Shown here: positions 23,646 to 35,129 of the stretch, in pieces
Position numbering within the stretch: the stretch's first letter is position 1
Layout: every line of letters begins with the position of its first letter
DNA from: Mya arenaria
Taxonomy: Eukaryota > Mollusca > Bivalvia > Myida > Myidae
NCBI RefSeq assembly: GCF_026914265.1
Contig: NC_069134.1
Coordinates: forward strand, 12,815,758-12,879,757
DNA length: 64,000 bases
Direction: 5' to 3'
Notes under the pieces: generated by a model
What the model was told of the DNA's origin: nothing
The model's database searches: none
The model's input: the letters and a program-made list of their open reading frames with translations, nothing else
Program-made: the position numbers and the translations under genes

Positions 23646-25018
23646 GGGTATTAAACGGCAACTCCAAAGGCAATAACTCTGTTTCCAAGGACAACGGAAT
23701 ATCTATCACATGCACTACTACTTATCGTGTTGTATCTTCTATCAATTAAAAAGTCATTCCAATGAACATCTATAGAAGTAAATCAATGCAAAAGGTTTAG
23801 GTAATGTTCATTTGCACGGGTAGAAGTCAGACATATCTTGCGTGATATACTATTAATTAAAAAAATATTGATGAAGTCGTTAGTAAAAAATCTATAAACA
23901 GTTCATCGAAACAGCAAGACGAATTTAAATTTAAAAAAGAACATTGTTTAAAACATATCTTGTGGCAATTATACTTAGCAATTATTGTTGGGAAGTTGGA
24001 CATTTCGGGAAATAACACATCCACCATTGTCCTGTTAACACACATATAATGGCAGATGTTTTCAAGTAAACTCTCAGGAATTAGCGAACATACTAACACA
24101 ATAAAAGAAAGATTAAAACATTTTCTTTGATTTATACTATCAAATTTATTCAATTTAAAAATACAGGAAATTTACGGATAATTCACTTTCATGAAGAAAT
24201 TTGAGTAATGCATGAGAACGCCATACCTGGACTTCCTGGGCATAAATTGTTCCATACCGCGTTGGAATTGCCATTATCCGCTATGAACGTGTCACGAGAT
24301 TAAGTCTAGTATTTAAATATTTTTGTGCACACTTTATTTCCAAAACATAATATGGTCATCAAGTTTTTATCATATTCCCGATTTTATATATCACACTGAA
24401 GTTTGATACTTTTCAAAATTATAAGTTATTGCTGAATTGCTGGAAGAATGATGTATACCTGTTTAAAAATACATCGACCTACCACATTACTATATACGCC
24501 TAACGTATTTCATTAGCAGATCAATCGTTAATAACAGTGACAATTAAACTATTTCATCTAGGACAAGGCTTAAATACATTTGATCGATGAACTATTATTT
24601 TTATCTCGTGATGATCTTTTTGCCGATTAGTTGCATTGAATTATAAGCAGTATAACGTGAACAAGTCAACTTAGTACAGTAAATGAAAAATAGGTGACAA
24701 AAAAAAGTAAAAATAAAAATGTGAAAATTAAGCCATTCAATCATTTGAAGAAAATATAACTACAGAAAAAATGAAAACTCCTAATGACTTATAGCAAGTT
24801 ACATTGTTTTGGCGAGCAATATTCTTTTTTCATTTAAATAGTAATACGTAATTTCAACTGGGTGAAGAACATGTTTGATAGGATGGTTGGGGTATGATCT
24901 ACGAGAATTTTAATTTTACCTTTCTCAATCATTTGTCCCATACCATAGAGTATATGAGTAGCAATAACATATAACTCCCTCACCATCATACCACCAAATG
25001 AAAGTTCTCAGAATTCTT
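21706..25018. repeat. segmental-duplication block gamma, unit B
   Basis: Aligns with 12,312 to about 15,115. Homology stops sharply near 25,018 (TCAGAATTCT) and resumes at about 30,752. It includes a (TA)n run and an internal duplicate of the TTGTTTTGGCGAGC module. No gene is supported. Confidence 0.7.
23585..23643. repeat. (TA)n microsatellite
   Basis: About 29 uninterrupted TA dinucleotides. Absent from the matching position of unit A (near 14,035), where only a short TATATA lies. Confidence 0.97.
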
Positions 25019-26604
25019 ATTGGCGCCGCACTGAAGTGCGCGCCTATTATGGAATGGGAATTTATTTTAGTTAGTGGTAGGAGCGGTTTTTAAGTTGATT
25101 GACAGTTGGGTTGGACTGTTATTTTATCATGATTAAAAATGCAAATGGGTGGCGATTGCATGGGTGTTAAAAATGCTATTTATGGTTGAATAGATTGTCT
25201 TCAATTTATCTTTAAAACATTATATCGGAAGAACGACAAATAAGTTTAATAACTGTTCCCGATTCGTTTACGTTTTCCGATTGGTTACCTGTAATATCAT
25301 GTGCCGGAAATATAAACATTCGGAGGAGTTCCGAATGAAATGTAAAATGTGTGGACCGGTATTTATGTGAATGGGAATAATTATGTTTTATGTTGTTTTG
25401 TTATGTTTACTGCATTGATAAACCATGAGGTAAGCTGTTTTCTTTAATTTAATCGATATTGGAATTAAATGTACATCTAACTTTATTTGTTAATATGTTG
25501 AAGATGACATTAGTAAAATTTTATTACGATTGCCCCCGAGTTGTTTTATTTTTAGAACACTACACATATCCGGATGTTGCTATTTTTAGAACCAGAAGGT
25601 ATTTCCCCGCTACTGTATAGTTGGAAAAGTTGATTACGATACATCTAACAATTTAAGTCATTACAGTAAAACATGGATTGTAAGTGAATTATACGCGTAA
25701 GAGAAGATTTTCGGTCGAAAAAACGAATGTCAACAATCAGCATGGAACTGGGATATTCGTATCAAAGGGCTATTCGTGTAAGTATCCTTGAGTAGTTGTG
25801 CACTGGTTGACGGTACATTTCCGAACAGGGCACAAATACCGAACACCGGCTAAAACACGCGTTTGTTTACCGTGATCGGTTATTCGATGATCTAGATCAA
25901 TACAGAAGCTTGCCTTGGTCACACTTGCGAAGTTTCATCTTGTTTTGTTAAGTATTTTTCTAAAAAATGTCATTCAATGTTAATACTATTAAGGATCAAA
26001 ATGTAGCACACGGGGGAATGACGTCAGAGGGTGCACGCGCATCTTTAAGTTTTGCAGTTATGTTGACCAACATTTAAGATATTTATAAATAAAAATCACG
26101 CTTTACAGTTGAATTGCATGTTTTGAAAAAAACCCATCGGAAACAATAAATAACTTTGCAGCTAAGTGTTTATATAATATAGCATACTTATTAATTATAA
26201 TTGTATGACCATGTATTTTCGCTTTGCAAGTGTTCGGTATTTGTGCCCTCCATAGCATAAATTAAGGGTGATTTACTGTCCATAAAATGAACGATTTTCG
26301 ACATATAATTGATGAGATAATAAATATGTACTTTTGCAGATGTTTAACCAAAGATGTTTCATACGAAATGTTAACTTAATACAACAACAACTCTTCAAGA
26401 TAATTGTGGAAAACCTCAAAAAGTGTTCGAATTTGTGACCTTAGCCAGTACGTGTATGTGTTCAAAAATGTTTGTTTTTTAATTTATCTTTGGAAATCTT
26501 AAATCATTATTATTTGCCAAATGTTAAGACAGCGTGTTAATATTTTTACATGTACTATAAATACCAGGTATACATGTTACATACTTTACATCTACTTATA
26601 ATGA

Positions 26605-26901
26605 ACCAGTCAATTGTAACCACGCCCCCCCCCCAGGTCGAGGAATAGCTGGGACTTTGACTTTCGGTCCAGCCAACCCCAGGTAAAATCCTCGTCCTGC
26701 GGGGATGAACTGATGGTCAAATCCCTGCCATATGCCCCCGTACCCCAGGGAGCCTAGGTAAGGCATATGCCCTGCTATATTTTGCTCAAAGACAAAACCA
26801 CCGCATTCACCCGGCACTGCGAAGCCACCTGAAAGGTAAAAACACAGCCCATTTCCCCGGCTATCCCCAGTCTTGGGGGGTTGTGGTTACAGTTGACTGG
26901 T
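26605..26901. mobile_element. MITE-like element with inverted ends
   Basis: The left end is ACCAGTCAATTGTAACCACG and the right end is its complement with one or two changes, followed on both sides by C-rich runs. The total is 297 bp. The interior is unusually GC-rich for the window and has no meaningful frame. The target duplication is unclear. It is a non-autonomous DNA transposon by structure; superfamily not assigned. Confidence 0.75.
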
Positions 26902-27394
26902 GCATTATGTACAGGTTACATATTTTTAAATGTACTTATGTACATCATTTATGTACATGATATGAGTATGTAATTTTTTATTTGATTGTTTTATCTTAGA
27001 AAAATATTAGACTTAAAATTTTGTTTAAAAATGATGTGTTTTGGTATGTGACCTATTTCTAACATACCGTAATACATGAACATATCCATTATTTGTTTAC
27101 AAACTGCATATTTTCAAAATAAACCTGTAAGAAAAGATGTACATGGTTTCGGGCTGGAAGCCACGACAGCTTGGACACTAGCGACATTCATTTGCTTGGT
27201 GTAGGTCTCGTTGAACGCTATACTGTTGTGAATCATTATTAACCATATGCACAACAACTACACATTTGTGCCTACCAACCTTTACTCTTGGCTAAAACGG
27301 ATATTAGTGCAGAATGTATAATTAATACATGTACATTTGTATTTGACGGTTGTAGTTTCTGTTGGTTGATAATCAGAAGTCTAATTTCTTTCAG

Positions 27395-27538
27395 GCAGGA
27401 AAATGACTGAATATTACTAAGTCAACAAATCGGGGTTATATGAAGAATTCCAGCCTGCATTAAATACTTTGTTGGATCATTGAGACAGATTTGACATCCA
27501 TGTCTATCAACAAGGCAGTCACATCTGATAGAGATGAT
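27395..27538 (+). other. candidate non-coding exon
   Basis: A 144-bp stretch bounded by a strong acceptor (TAATTTCTTTCAG) and a strong donor (GATGAT|GTGAGTATT). A good upstream donor (ATGAG|GTAAGC at 25,429) and a downstream acceptor (TTCTTTTACAG, exon from 27,819) would make a three-exon plus-strand transcript. The exons have only short frames, so a long non-coding RNA or untranslated exon is the best guess. This is splice-signal reasoning only. Confidence 0.25.
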
Positions 27539-28440
27539 GTGAGTATTTCATATAAAACATATTTGAGTTGGTGTTTGTTGTTTAATAAACTCACTGTATT
27601 CAATAATCCAGTGGTGGTGGTAGTGGTGGTGATGATGATGAATTTTATTGATAAATTTAGTAATTGTCTTTATATAATATACATGTATGTATCAGCTTGT
27701 TGTTTTGTTTTTTATATAATGTCGAGAAATATTAAACTGTTTTATTTTATTTTGTATATGTTTGGCAGTATTATTATCTATACTAATTAGTTAGAAAGTA
27801 CTTTTTTTTCTTTTACAGCACTAAACATTCTAGATAGGTAAAGAACCTGAAGGGGCATGAAAACCAAATCAGCATTGACTCAGCATTGAGTAATTATCAT
27901 CTGTGCACACACTACAAGTACAAACGCATGGGAACAAACCAAACTTCAATTGTTGAAGAGTGAAGAATTATTGTGAAAAATTCTAAATGTTAGAATACCA
28001 TTGACTAAATAAAACAATTAGACATCGATTACCCACAGAGAATGTTTACATGTTATAATATTAAAAAGACATTAGTTGAGAACTTTTACTCTGACATTTT
28101 TGGAGGAGCATAACCGCCTACTTAGTGTTCTTGTTTCTTTACATATTTTAATTTAAAAGTACATTTATTGTTTTTAAATCTGAATTCTGAGTTAGTATCA
28201 TAAGTAAAATTCATTTATTTGAATTAGTCCAATTAAGCTTTATCAATTTTTACAAGAAAAAGGTTGATTTTTAAGCATTTTATTAGTTATAAAAATGTAT
28301 AGTTACATGACATTATGTATATTTTCTTCAAAACTGAACGGTAAACTATCATAATAATTATTGTACATTGTAAATATGATGTTGTTATGATTGAATCTGT
28401 AATTATGTCATAATGTGTTTATACCTTCTCTAAATAAAGA

Positions 28441-28445
28441 TATTA

Positions 28446-28500
<55 letters not shown>

Positions 28501-28510
28501 TATTATTATA
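28441..28510. repeat. (ATT)n microsatellite after AATAAAG
   Basis: About 20 ATT repeats directly follow TCTAAATAAAGATATTATC. A poly(A)-signal-like motif plus simple-repeat tail is what the 3' end of some non-LTR retrotransposons looks like, but no reverse transcriptase lies upstream. Confidence 0.85.
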
Positions 28511-29555
28511 AATTGTATTTTCAATTGTTCATTAGACATCATAGAAAATATTTAAAATGATTTTGCAGGTTGTTTTATTATTAACTATTTTTTATAAATT
28601 TATAAAACTGCTATAATTCAAACATCGAAATACTGCTCTGTTCCGAAGACTCACAAGATCAATCAAAATGATTTTTTCCCATTAATATCAATAATATGTT
28701 CGGTTGAACTTAAGTTTTCTGTTAACTGAAGTTTATTTTACCAGAAACTGTTGTGTTTATTTCATAATCTCTGATAATGTGAAAAAAAATCAAATATAGA
28801 CAAAATATTTTTAATTCACGGTAAAAAATCTTCAACATTTGGATAAAATTCCCATAGTGTACCATGATAATAACTATGTTGTGGGTAAAAGCTTTATAAA
28901 AGTGTGTATTACTTATACCTGAAGTTAATTCAGTTTAAATAATTATGGCCTTTAAGGATTTTTGTTTTCATATAGATTTCCTGTTATATTGAGCTTTGTC
29001 AATTTTTGTTGTTGTTTTGTATTATGTACAATTACTACATCTATTTTCTAACTTATTTTTTTTTTGTCTCATTTGTCGAATTGAATTGTTACATGTTTAA
29101 GTGAGAAAAAAACAACACACTATTTTAAAGATGCACTCTTACTCCCAAATAAGACTTATCACAATTAATATTGTTGTTTTGATTTTTTAAATGGGTTTAT
29201 AGATGTCAACAACAATGTTTCTAATTAAGGATCTTGAGTTCAATTTGCTAATAAGAATGAACATAAAACATGGTTTTTCTGCCTTGTGATACTATAGTAG
29301 ACCACAGTAAATCTTTTAGCAATCACCAATCATTTAATTAGCAATCACCAATCATTTAATATTTGTCATGCTTTCTGCTATTATAAATAGGGTCAAAAGC
29401 TTGTATTCAGTAAACAATATTTCAGTAAGTGCATTATTTAGTAAGTAGTTATTGTTTTATCAGTCAATTTGATGTGTGTTATAAATACAATTATATGTAT
29501 TGATTTCAAATAAGAGTTTCACTTCAAAGATGCTCATTTAAAGATAATGAACAGA

Positions 29556-29905
29556 CACACAAAAACTAGACACATTTGATACTAATTATATGAATGATTG
29601 TTCAGGTGACCTCTGATTTCTTTTGGAGATATTCATAAATGGGTGTTATTCTTTGTTGTCTTCAGTTTCTTATACATTTAAGGATTTTTATAATTGCTTT
29701 TCTGGTATATATTACAATGTAATTTAATGCAAATGAAAACACACTTTAAACTAGACACATTTGATACTAATGATATAAATGATTATTGTTTACATGTACT
29801 CTGATTTGTTATGAAGATATTCATAAAGGGGTGTTCTTCATGTTATTATACATTTTGGACTTGATTTAGTATTGCTTTTCTGGTATATATTCATTTCATG
29901 CACAA
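29556..29905. repeat. diverged tandem duplication, period about 188 bp
   Basis: AACTAGACACATTTGATACT recurs at about 29,567 and 29,753, and GCTTTTCTGGTATATATT at about 29,695 and 29,874. The copies differ by several indels. No gene is seen. Confidence 0.8.
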
Positions 29906-30751
29906 AGAAATTATTTTAAGTGTTCAGTATCACTTTCACACATTGTTTACTATTTTTGTGTGCATATTTGGCCTATTTATGCTTATATGTGCATTGTTGT
30001 ATTTCAAAACCTTTGTGAAAAATAGAAACAGTATTATTTCTTTCATACATAGTCTGATACATATTCAGTTTGAATGCGTTATTTTTATCATATTTAAAAA
30101 AATTGCCATTGTCCAATAAGACACATGCTGTTTTTGTGTTAATATCATTATCAACTAAAAATATCCATTTTCAACTCTTCTTTACCATGTAAATGAAGAA
30201 GTTAACATTATAACTCCATTGACCAGATTTTTATGCAATTTCACATTACATTTTAGTATTATTAAACAGCTAAAAACAAGGCATGTTATGTTATAAATGC
30301 ATTTCATCTAGTAAACAATGTTCACTTTTTATATAACAGTTCAATAATTATGTTCTATTTATGTTTGCAACTTTCAGACGAAATGATAATGTATATTAAA
30401 GTACTACAAGAATTGTTAAATTGTTATTTCATATCACTTCTTCATGATGAATGAGGAAACTTATTCTTCCCTACAAGTTGTCATTCCAGCATGGTGACGT
30501 TGGCCCCTCCCCCTAAATGATTAGAACTGTAGAGTACATGAACAATAACTCTATTTCAGCATATTGCAAGAGTTATTCCCTTTGTACCTTTTCCTGTCCG
30601 GAGCATAACTAGAAAACTACTTTTTCGGAATTTCATTAAACATCATCCAATGGTATTTAGCACAACGAGAGGAAGTGCAGTGCTCAATGACTATAGCTGT
30701 ATTTCAGCTAATTACATAATTATTGCCCTTCGCCGCTTTTTCTTGTTGCGT

Positions 30752-31560
30752 TCTGTCCCTTTATCCCTTCGACTCAACTGTAAGACAAATGGTGCACACA
30801 AAGAAAAAAAACGTCCATCAATCACAATGGATTTCAGGTCGGTTAAACACCGCCCCCCCCCCCTCCCAAATTAGTTGGTTATTTCTGAAATTAATAACGC
30901 TTCTGTACCAGACCCTAATATATACAGAATATGTTTAGTATTTTATAAATAGTTATAACACTAGACTTATGGTAGAAGTAAGAAATAACCCAGCAGGGCT
31001 GCTTTACATGTTAACTCATGTATATTCGAATATATATGTTTAGAAGCAACGAACTTTACCGCGACCAAACGCAATCCCATTAAAAATATCCAATGACTTT
31101 TCCTATAACCAAGCTTGGTAAAATTGTGTCAACTATTACTAAATAAATTTAGTTTCATATGTGAAATATATTCAGTTTAAACTTTTTTTTCTATTTTGGG
31201 TAACAATGAACTTTACCCTAGGGACCCCAAAGGCAATCCCATGAACAATCTCCGTAAACCTTAACCCTAGAGGCTCTAAAAGCATCCCATATACTGTCCC
31301 TGTAAACGATTTCTCCAAGTGTGTACACAATATGTCAACCCAAGCCAAGTTGTTTAATTTTGAACCATTTTGTCTACTTTCAGTAACAGTGACCTTGACC
31401 TTGTATGATGGGCCTTAAATGCAATCCCATGAAAGGTCTCCACGAACTCTACTTATGTTCCAAGTTCGGTATCAGAATAACAGCCCTAAATAAAATTATT
31501 ATGTTCCGACAACGCTGCCCACCGTCCTGAGACCTGGGATCGAATTATTTCATGTTTAAT
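30752..31560. repeat. segmental-duplication block delta and degenerate tandem repeat
   Basis: The first 450 bases resume the homology to 15,115-15,540. The rest holds two or three degenerate copies of a unit with 'CAATCCCATGAA ... TCTCC' and 'CCAAGTT/CCAAGCTTGGTA' cores (31,065, 31,222, 31,415). The same repeat is seen at 15,390. No gene is supported. Confidence 0.6.
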
Positions 31561-31697
31561 ACTGTTACACAGTAGCAATACTAGCTATAAAATCAGAGAC
31601 TGTATACAATTCAGATAACGAGCCAAATGTGCATACAACGCGTGGGTAGTGCCGCATACTGTTCGTCAGCGTATACAGGCCATGATGATAATTATCG

Positions 31698-31706
31698 TCG
31701 TCGTCG

Positions 31707-31757
<51 letters not shown>

Positions 31758-31795
31758 GCAGCATAATCATCATCATCATTATCATCATCATGAAA
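31698..31795. repeat. (CAT)n microsatellite
   Basis: About 30 CAT/ATC repeats with two interruptions. They produce poly-His and poly-Asp open frames on opposite strands that are not genes. Confidence 0.95.
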
Positions 31796-31969
31796 AGTAC
31801 TTTTCACCAGCAGTAAACAAATCAAAATCCTCGACAACAAGATCAAAGTGGTGCTACTGTAATTTTAAAGCGTACGTTAGGGTTATTTTGTGATTTATGT
31901 TGGTGCTGCTGATGATCGCTATTCTGTTCTCTTATTTAAACAAAACACCTAGTGAATATTGTTTGCTTT

Positions 31970-32540
31970 CTGTTAATTAATTCATGACAAAATCACAAAG
32001 TGGAAATAAACCTTTATTAAATTTGCTCAACTCCGTTACACATACGTAGCAAGTACTCAATAATTCTGTATATTCATATTATTCGGGAAGATTTAGTGGT
32101 CTGGCTTTTATATTGACCATCTTCTGGCAATTTTGGCCATATAGTGTCTACGATTGCCTTGTCTCATGCTATCTATATGCACATTATATACATTTATATT
32201 ATATCTGAACACATCGACTCCGTGGCGCAACGGTAGCGCGTCTGACTCCAGATCAGAAGGTTGCGTGTTCGAATCACGTCGGGGTCACACTTTTATTGTA
32301 ATGTTTACATGCAAGCAGATACATACAAGCAATGCGTTGTCTTAATCTTAATAGGGATATTTGTTTATTTTGAACAATCCCGGTAGTCCTTTATTAATAG
32401 ATTGAACAGACCTTACTAACCTTAGATTTATTGTCCAATGACTCATTGGTGCCATAACATTTTGTTATGTGTTGAACATGCTCCAATGCGTCTTCCGATG
32501 TAGTGCCAATGAGTGGAAATGGACATAAACAATGAGTATG
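31970..32540. repeat. unit C tRNA-Trp block
   Basis: Matches about 120-690 in unit A on both sides of the tRNA, with shared phrases such as TTTATATTGACCATCTTCTG upstream and CATAACATTTTGTTAT downstream. Confidence 0.85.
32216..32287 (+). tRNA. tRNA-Trp (CCA), intact, unit C
   Basis: A complete 72-nt gene identical to the 6,009 and 19,630 copies: canonical acceptor, D, anticodon and T arms, discriminator A, and a TTTT terminator four bases downstream. Its flanks are those of the 341 copy, so it shows the state from which the T-loop change at 341 departed. It decodes UGG. Confidence 0.97.
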
Positions 32541-33289
32541 TTTCCTTTATTTTTCTTCTATAGAAGTCTATAAGAGTAAATGTTAAAAACAAATAATTGA
32601 ATATAATTCCACAAAGGATTGGGTATGGGTTTTGTTAAAGGTAAAAGTTATAATCAAAAACAAGTAAAAATACCGATCGTCTAGAACTTGTATAACATAA
32701 TAGAGTTTAATGTTGACAACGTTAATATATGGATTTTCATGAAAGTATTAACGTACCTTAGGTTTTAGCAATTCTTTAATATTTTAGAATTATATTATCA
32801 CTGTTGTAAGGATAACTCACGGTCAAGTGTAACATTAACAGTTACAATGACAAACAGGCTTAACCCAATATTAAAAAAAAATTTATTTAAAAGTTGTAAC
32901 CAATGGCTTGTTTTCCCCCTAAACCGTCTAAATTATCAAGCTAAGGTTTAAATGTCATACAATTAAAATATAAACTGCTTGAAAACAAATGAAAAAAAGA
33001 GTATCTTTTGACTTTAAGACTCTTTTTTAAAATAAATAATTATGTACAATTTGTTCTTGTATTGTGCTAATGCATCAGCAAGTATGCCTTTCTCTTGTAT
33101 TGGAATAACACCTCAACAAGCGTTTCACTATCTGGTCCATAGCTTCTGTGACAATTTATAATTTGCGAAATGTAATAAACACCCCAACTGGAATAACGCG
33201 CTGAACGCGGACCTTGTTAGACCCGATTGCCGTTTCACAGCACATAAACGTATTACATTCTTTTTGCTACTGAGCAGGTTTCTGTAGCT

Positions 33290-34300
33290 TTTTGCATATA
33301 TATTGTACTGACTAGATAATTGTATTAAAACTGTACTTTTAAGGAAATTCAATACTTACAATTCTTTCCTCCTCATGTTTTTGAACTTCCAAAATGGGCT
33401 CAATCTTCCTCATATTCATCATCATCATCATCATCATCGTCTTCAGTTGTTAATCAGTTACAATAATCCTTCTCATTAGTTTTCACTTTATTCTTTAAAC
33501 ACTTGATGCATTCACATACCGAACTGAACTTAACTAAAACCTGTCTTTTTAACAATACGTTTCTTTCGTAGATTTATCGCAAACTCTTATTAGCCCTTAT
33601 ATCCAATGATTCAACATACTCTTTCGTATTTGATTTTGTAGATTTAAAGACTTAAAGATGTTTTCTAATCGTTCTAGTTTAAATAATTATCAGAAAGAAT
33701 CTGATTCCTTAAGAACTACAAAGAACGCATATGAAACATATAAACAATTTTTCTAGTGATGTAAACGAAAGACATCAATGAAGTAAGGCCGATTTAATAA
33801 TAGGTAAATATGCCTTAGGAAACATTAAAGATTTTCCTTTCATTATACAATACCGGCAGCGGACTGAAATAATTAATCGCTTTCTTCACGTATGCGAGCA
33901 TTAAAATCTGTTTCAAATATCGTAAGGTTATGTTTTATTGTTCAATCGGATACTGTTTGTTTGCAGGTATTCTATTTAAATACCTATTCCCTTTTTATAA
34001 AAGATCTTTCACTCCGCTCCCAAACATAACTTTATTTTAATAGTGTTTATTAGAAAACATTAAAACATTTCACTCAAACAACAATAACAGGCATGAAAAC
34101 ATCAGGGTGCAAATGCAAAAGGCAAACGTGTATTTAGAATACGAAATCAGGGTTACTTTCAAATCATTTCATGTACTGTTTTATTTCTGATTATTGCCAC
34201 ACCGCATCATGAGCAAAATTACAAACAGCAATAGAAGCGTTAGCTTACGACATGACAAAGCTAATACTAAACATGTTACTTGCTCCCGGTGTTAACGAAG
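33290..34300. repeat. segmental-duplication block beta, unit C (truncated)
   Basis: Aligns with parts of 1,950-3,250 and 16,550-17,950. It contains the third copy of the exon-like patch (33,360-33,441, minus strand) and about one copy of the 27-bp unit at 34,267-34,295. No PAN-like exon, minus-strand tRNA or profilin follows; the homology ends about 0.8 kb before the opine dehydrogenase gene. Confidence 0.75.
33360..33441 (-). other. exon-like patch conserved in three units (unit C copy)
   Basis: Reads MRKIEPILEVQKHEEERI up to GTAAGTATT on the minus strand. Two residues differ from unit A. The frame and the donor are kept. Confidence 0.3.
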
Positions 34301-34421
34301 ACCTTACCTACATCAACTTATGATTGTTACCATGTGTTTAAATATCTGACAAGAGATGACATGCCATTAATGTCGCTATTAATGTTCTCTTATACATGTA
34401 CCAACAATGGTGCAATAATAG

Positions 34422-34622
34422 CTAGATACGAGAAATATCAAGGTATCCTATGTACGATATTGTCGTTTTATCATTGGCCGGGATATTAAATGTGGATGCC
34501 AGGGCTACATTTCAATAGGATATCTTAGTTGTAAAACTTGCGCTGCTTACGGGCAGAATATATGCTTTAAATGCCCCGACGATATTTTTTATTGTAACGC
34601 ATTCACCACAAAAACGGAATAA
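34422..34622 (+). other. cysteine-rich open stretch, unassigned
   Basis: An open frame without a clear start ends IKCGCQGYIS ... CKTCAAYGQNICFKC ... YCNAFTTKTE and a stop. The C-x-C, C-x2-C, C-x2-C spacing looks like a small disulphide-rich or zinc-binding module. However, part of the DNA (GGATATCTTAGTTGTAAAAC) resembles sequence at 39,192, hinting at an interspersed repeat. Function and reality are unknown. Confidence 0.2.
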
Positions 34623-34796
34623 AGCATACCTGGTATAAAGTTACCATCTTTAAGCCGTACAGTCATTATTATTGAAACGGAACCCAGGTGACCAAATATA
34701 ATGTTAGCATTATTTTAAAATTGATAGTTCTGATGAGTAATATCTAACCCGAATGATTGGACACACAATCTAGATTTAGTTATTGCAGTTGGCTTT

Positions 34797-34802
34797 TTTA
34801 TT
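34797..34802 (-). terminator. possible poly(A) signal for the first opine dehydrogenase
   Basis: AATAAA on the minus strand, about 330 bases past the stop codon. It is the only canonical signal I noticed in the 3' flank. Confidence 0.3.
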
Positions 34803-35129
34803 TCAACTCAAAGGGGACATGAAATTACCAATTTTGCAAGATTTTAAGGCCGAAAATCTTGTTTGAAATATTTGTTTCGGTATGACTTTTACATAATCTT
34901 CCAAATGATTCCAAGATAAAGAAGCGTCCCAGGGCAATTAAAAACCGTAAACTGGTTCATCGGATACCTTGAACAATGTAATCGTAAATCCAGCGCAATT
35001 TCAGTGGAATTTACATTTTCCAGTCTTTTTTTACTGGATCATTTTTATCGATATAATCTGGGAATGTTAACACTTGATTGGTCTGTCAACTTCTTACACA
35101 TAATGCATATGTATTGTTTTTTAATATCG

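Larger units (their letters stand above)
25019..30751. other. 5.7-kb segment interrupting unit B
   Basis: Sequence with no counterpart in units A or C. It begins beside a near-palindrome, GGCGCCGCACTGAAGTGCGC, and ends where GACTCAACTGTAAGACAAATGG-type sequence resumes unit homology. It contains a small inverted-repeat element (26,605-26,901), exon-like splice-site pairs (25,429 donor; 27,395-27,538; 27,819 acceptor), an ATT microsatellite after AATAAAG, and a local duplication at 29.6-29.9 kb. No long reading frame is present. It could be an inserted element, or ancestral sequence lost from unit A. Confidence 0.6.

Noticed and set aside
28380-28510. 3' end of a LINE (AATAAAG plus ATT tail)
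   Set aside because: No reverse transcriptase or endonuclease sequence upstream; kept only as a microsatellite.
31565-31893. Poly-Asp and poly-His proteins on opposite strands
   Set aside because: Direct translation of the (CAT)n microsatellite.
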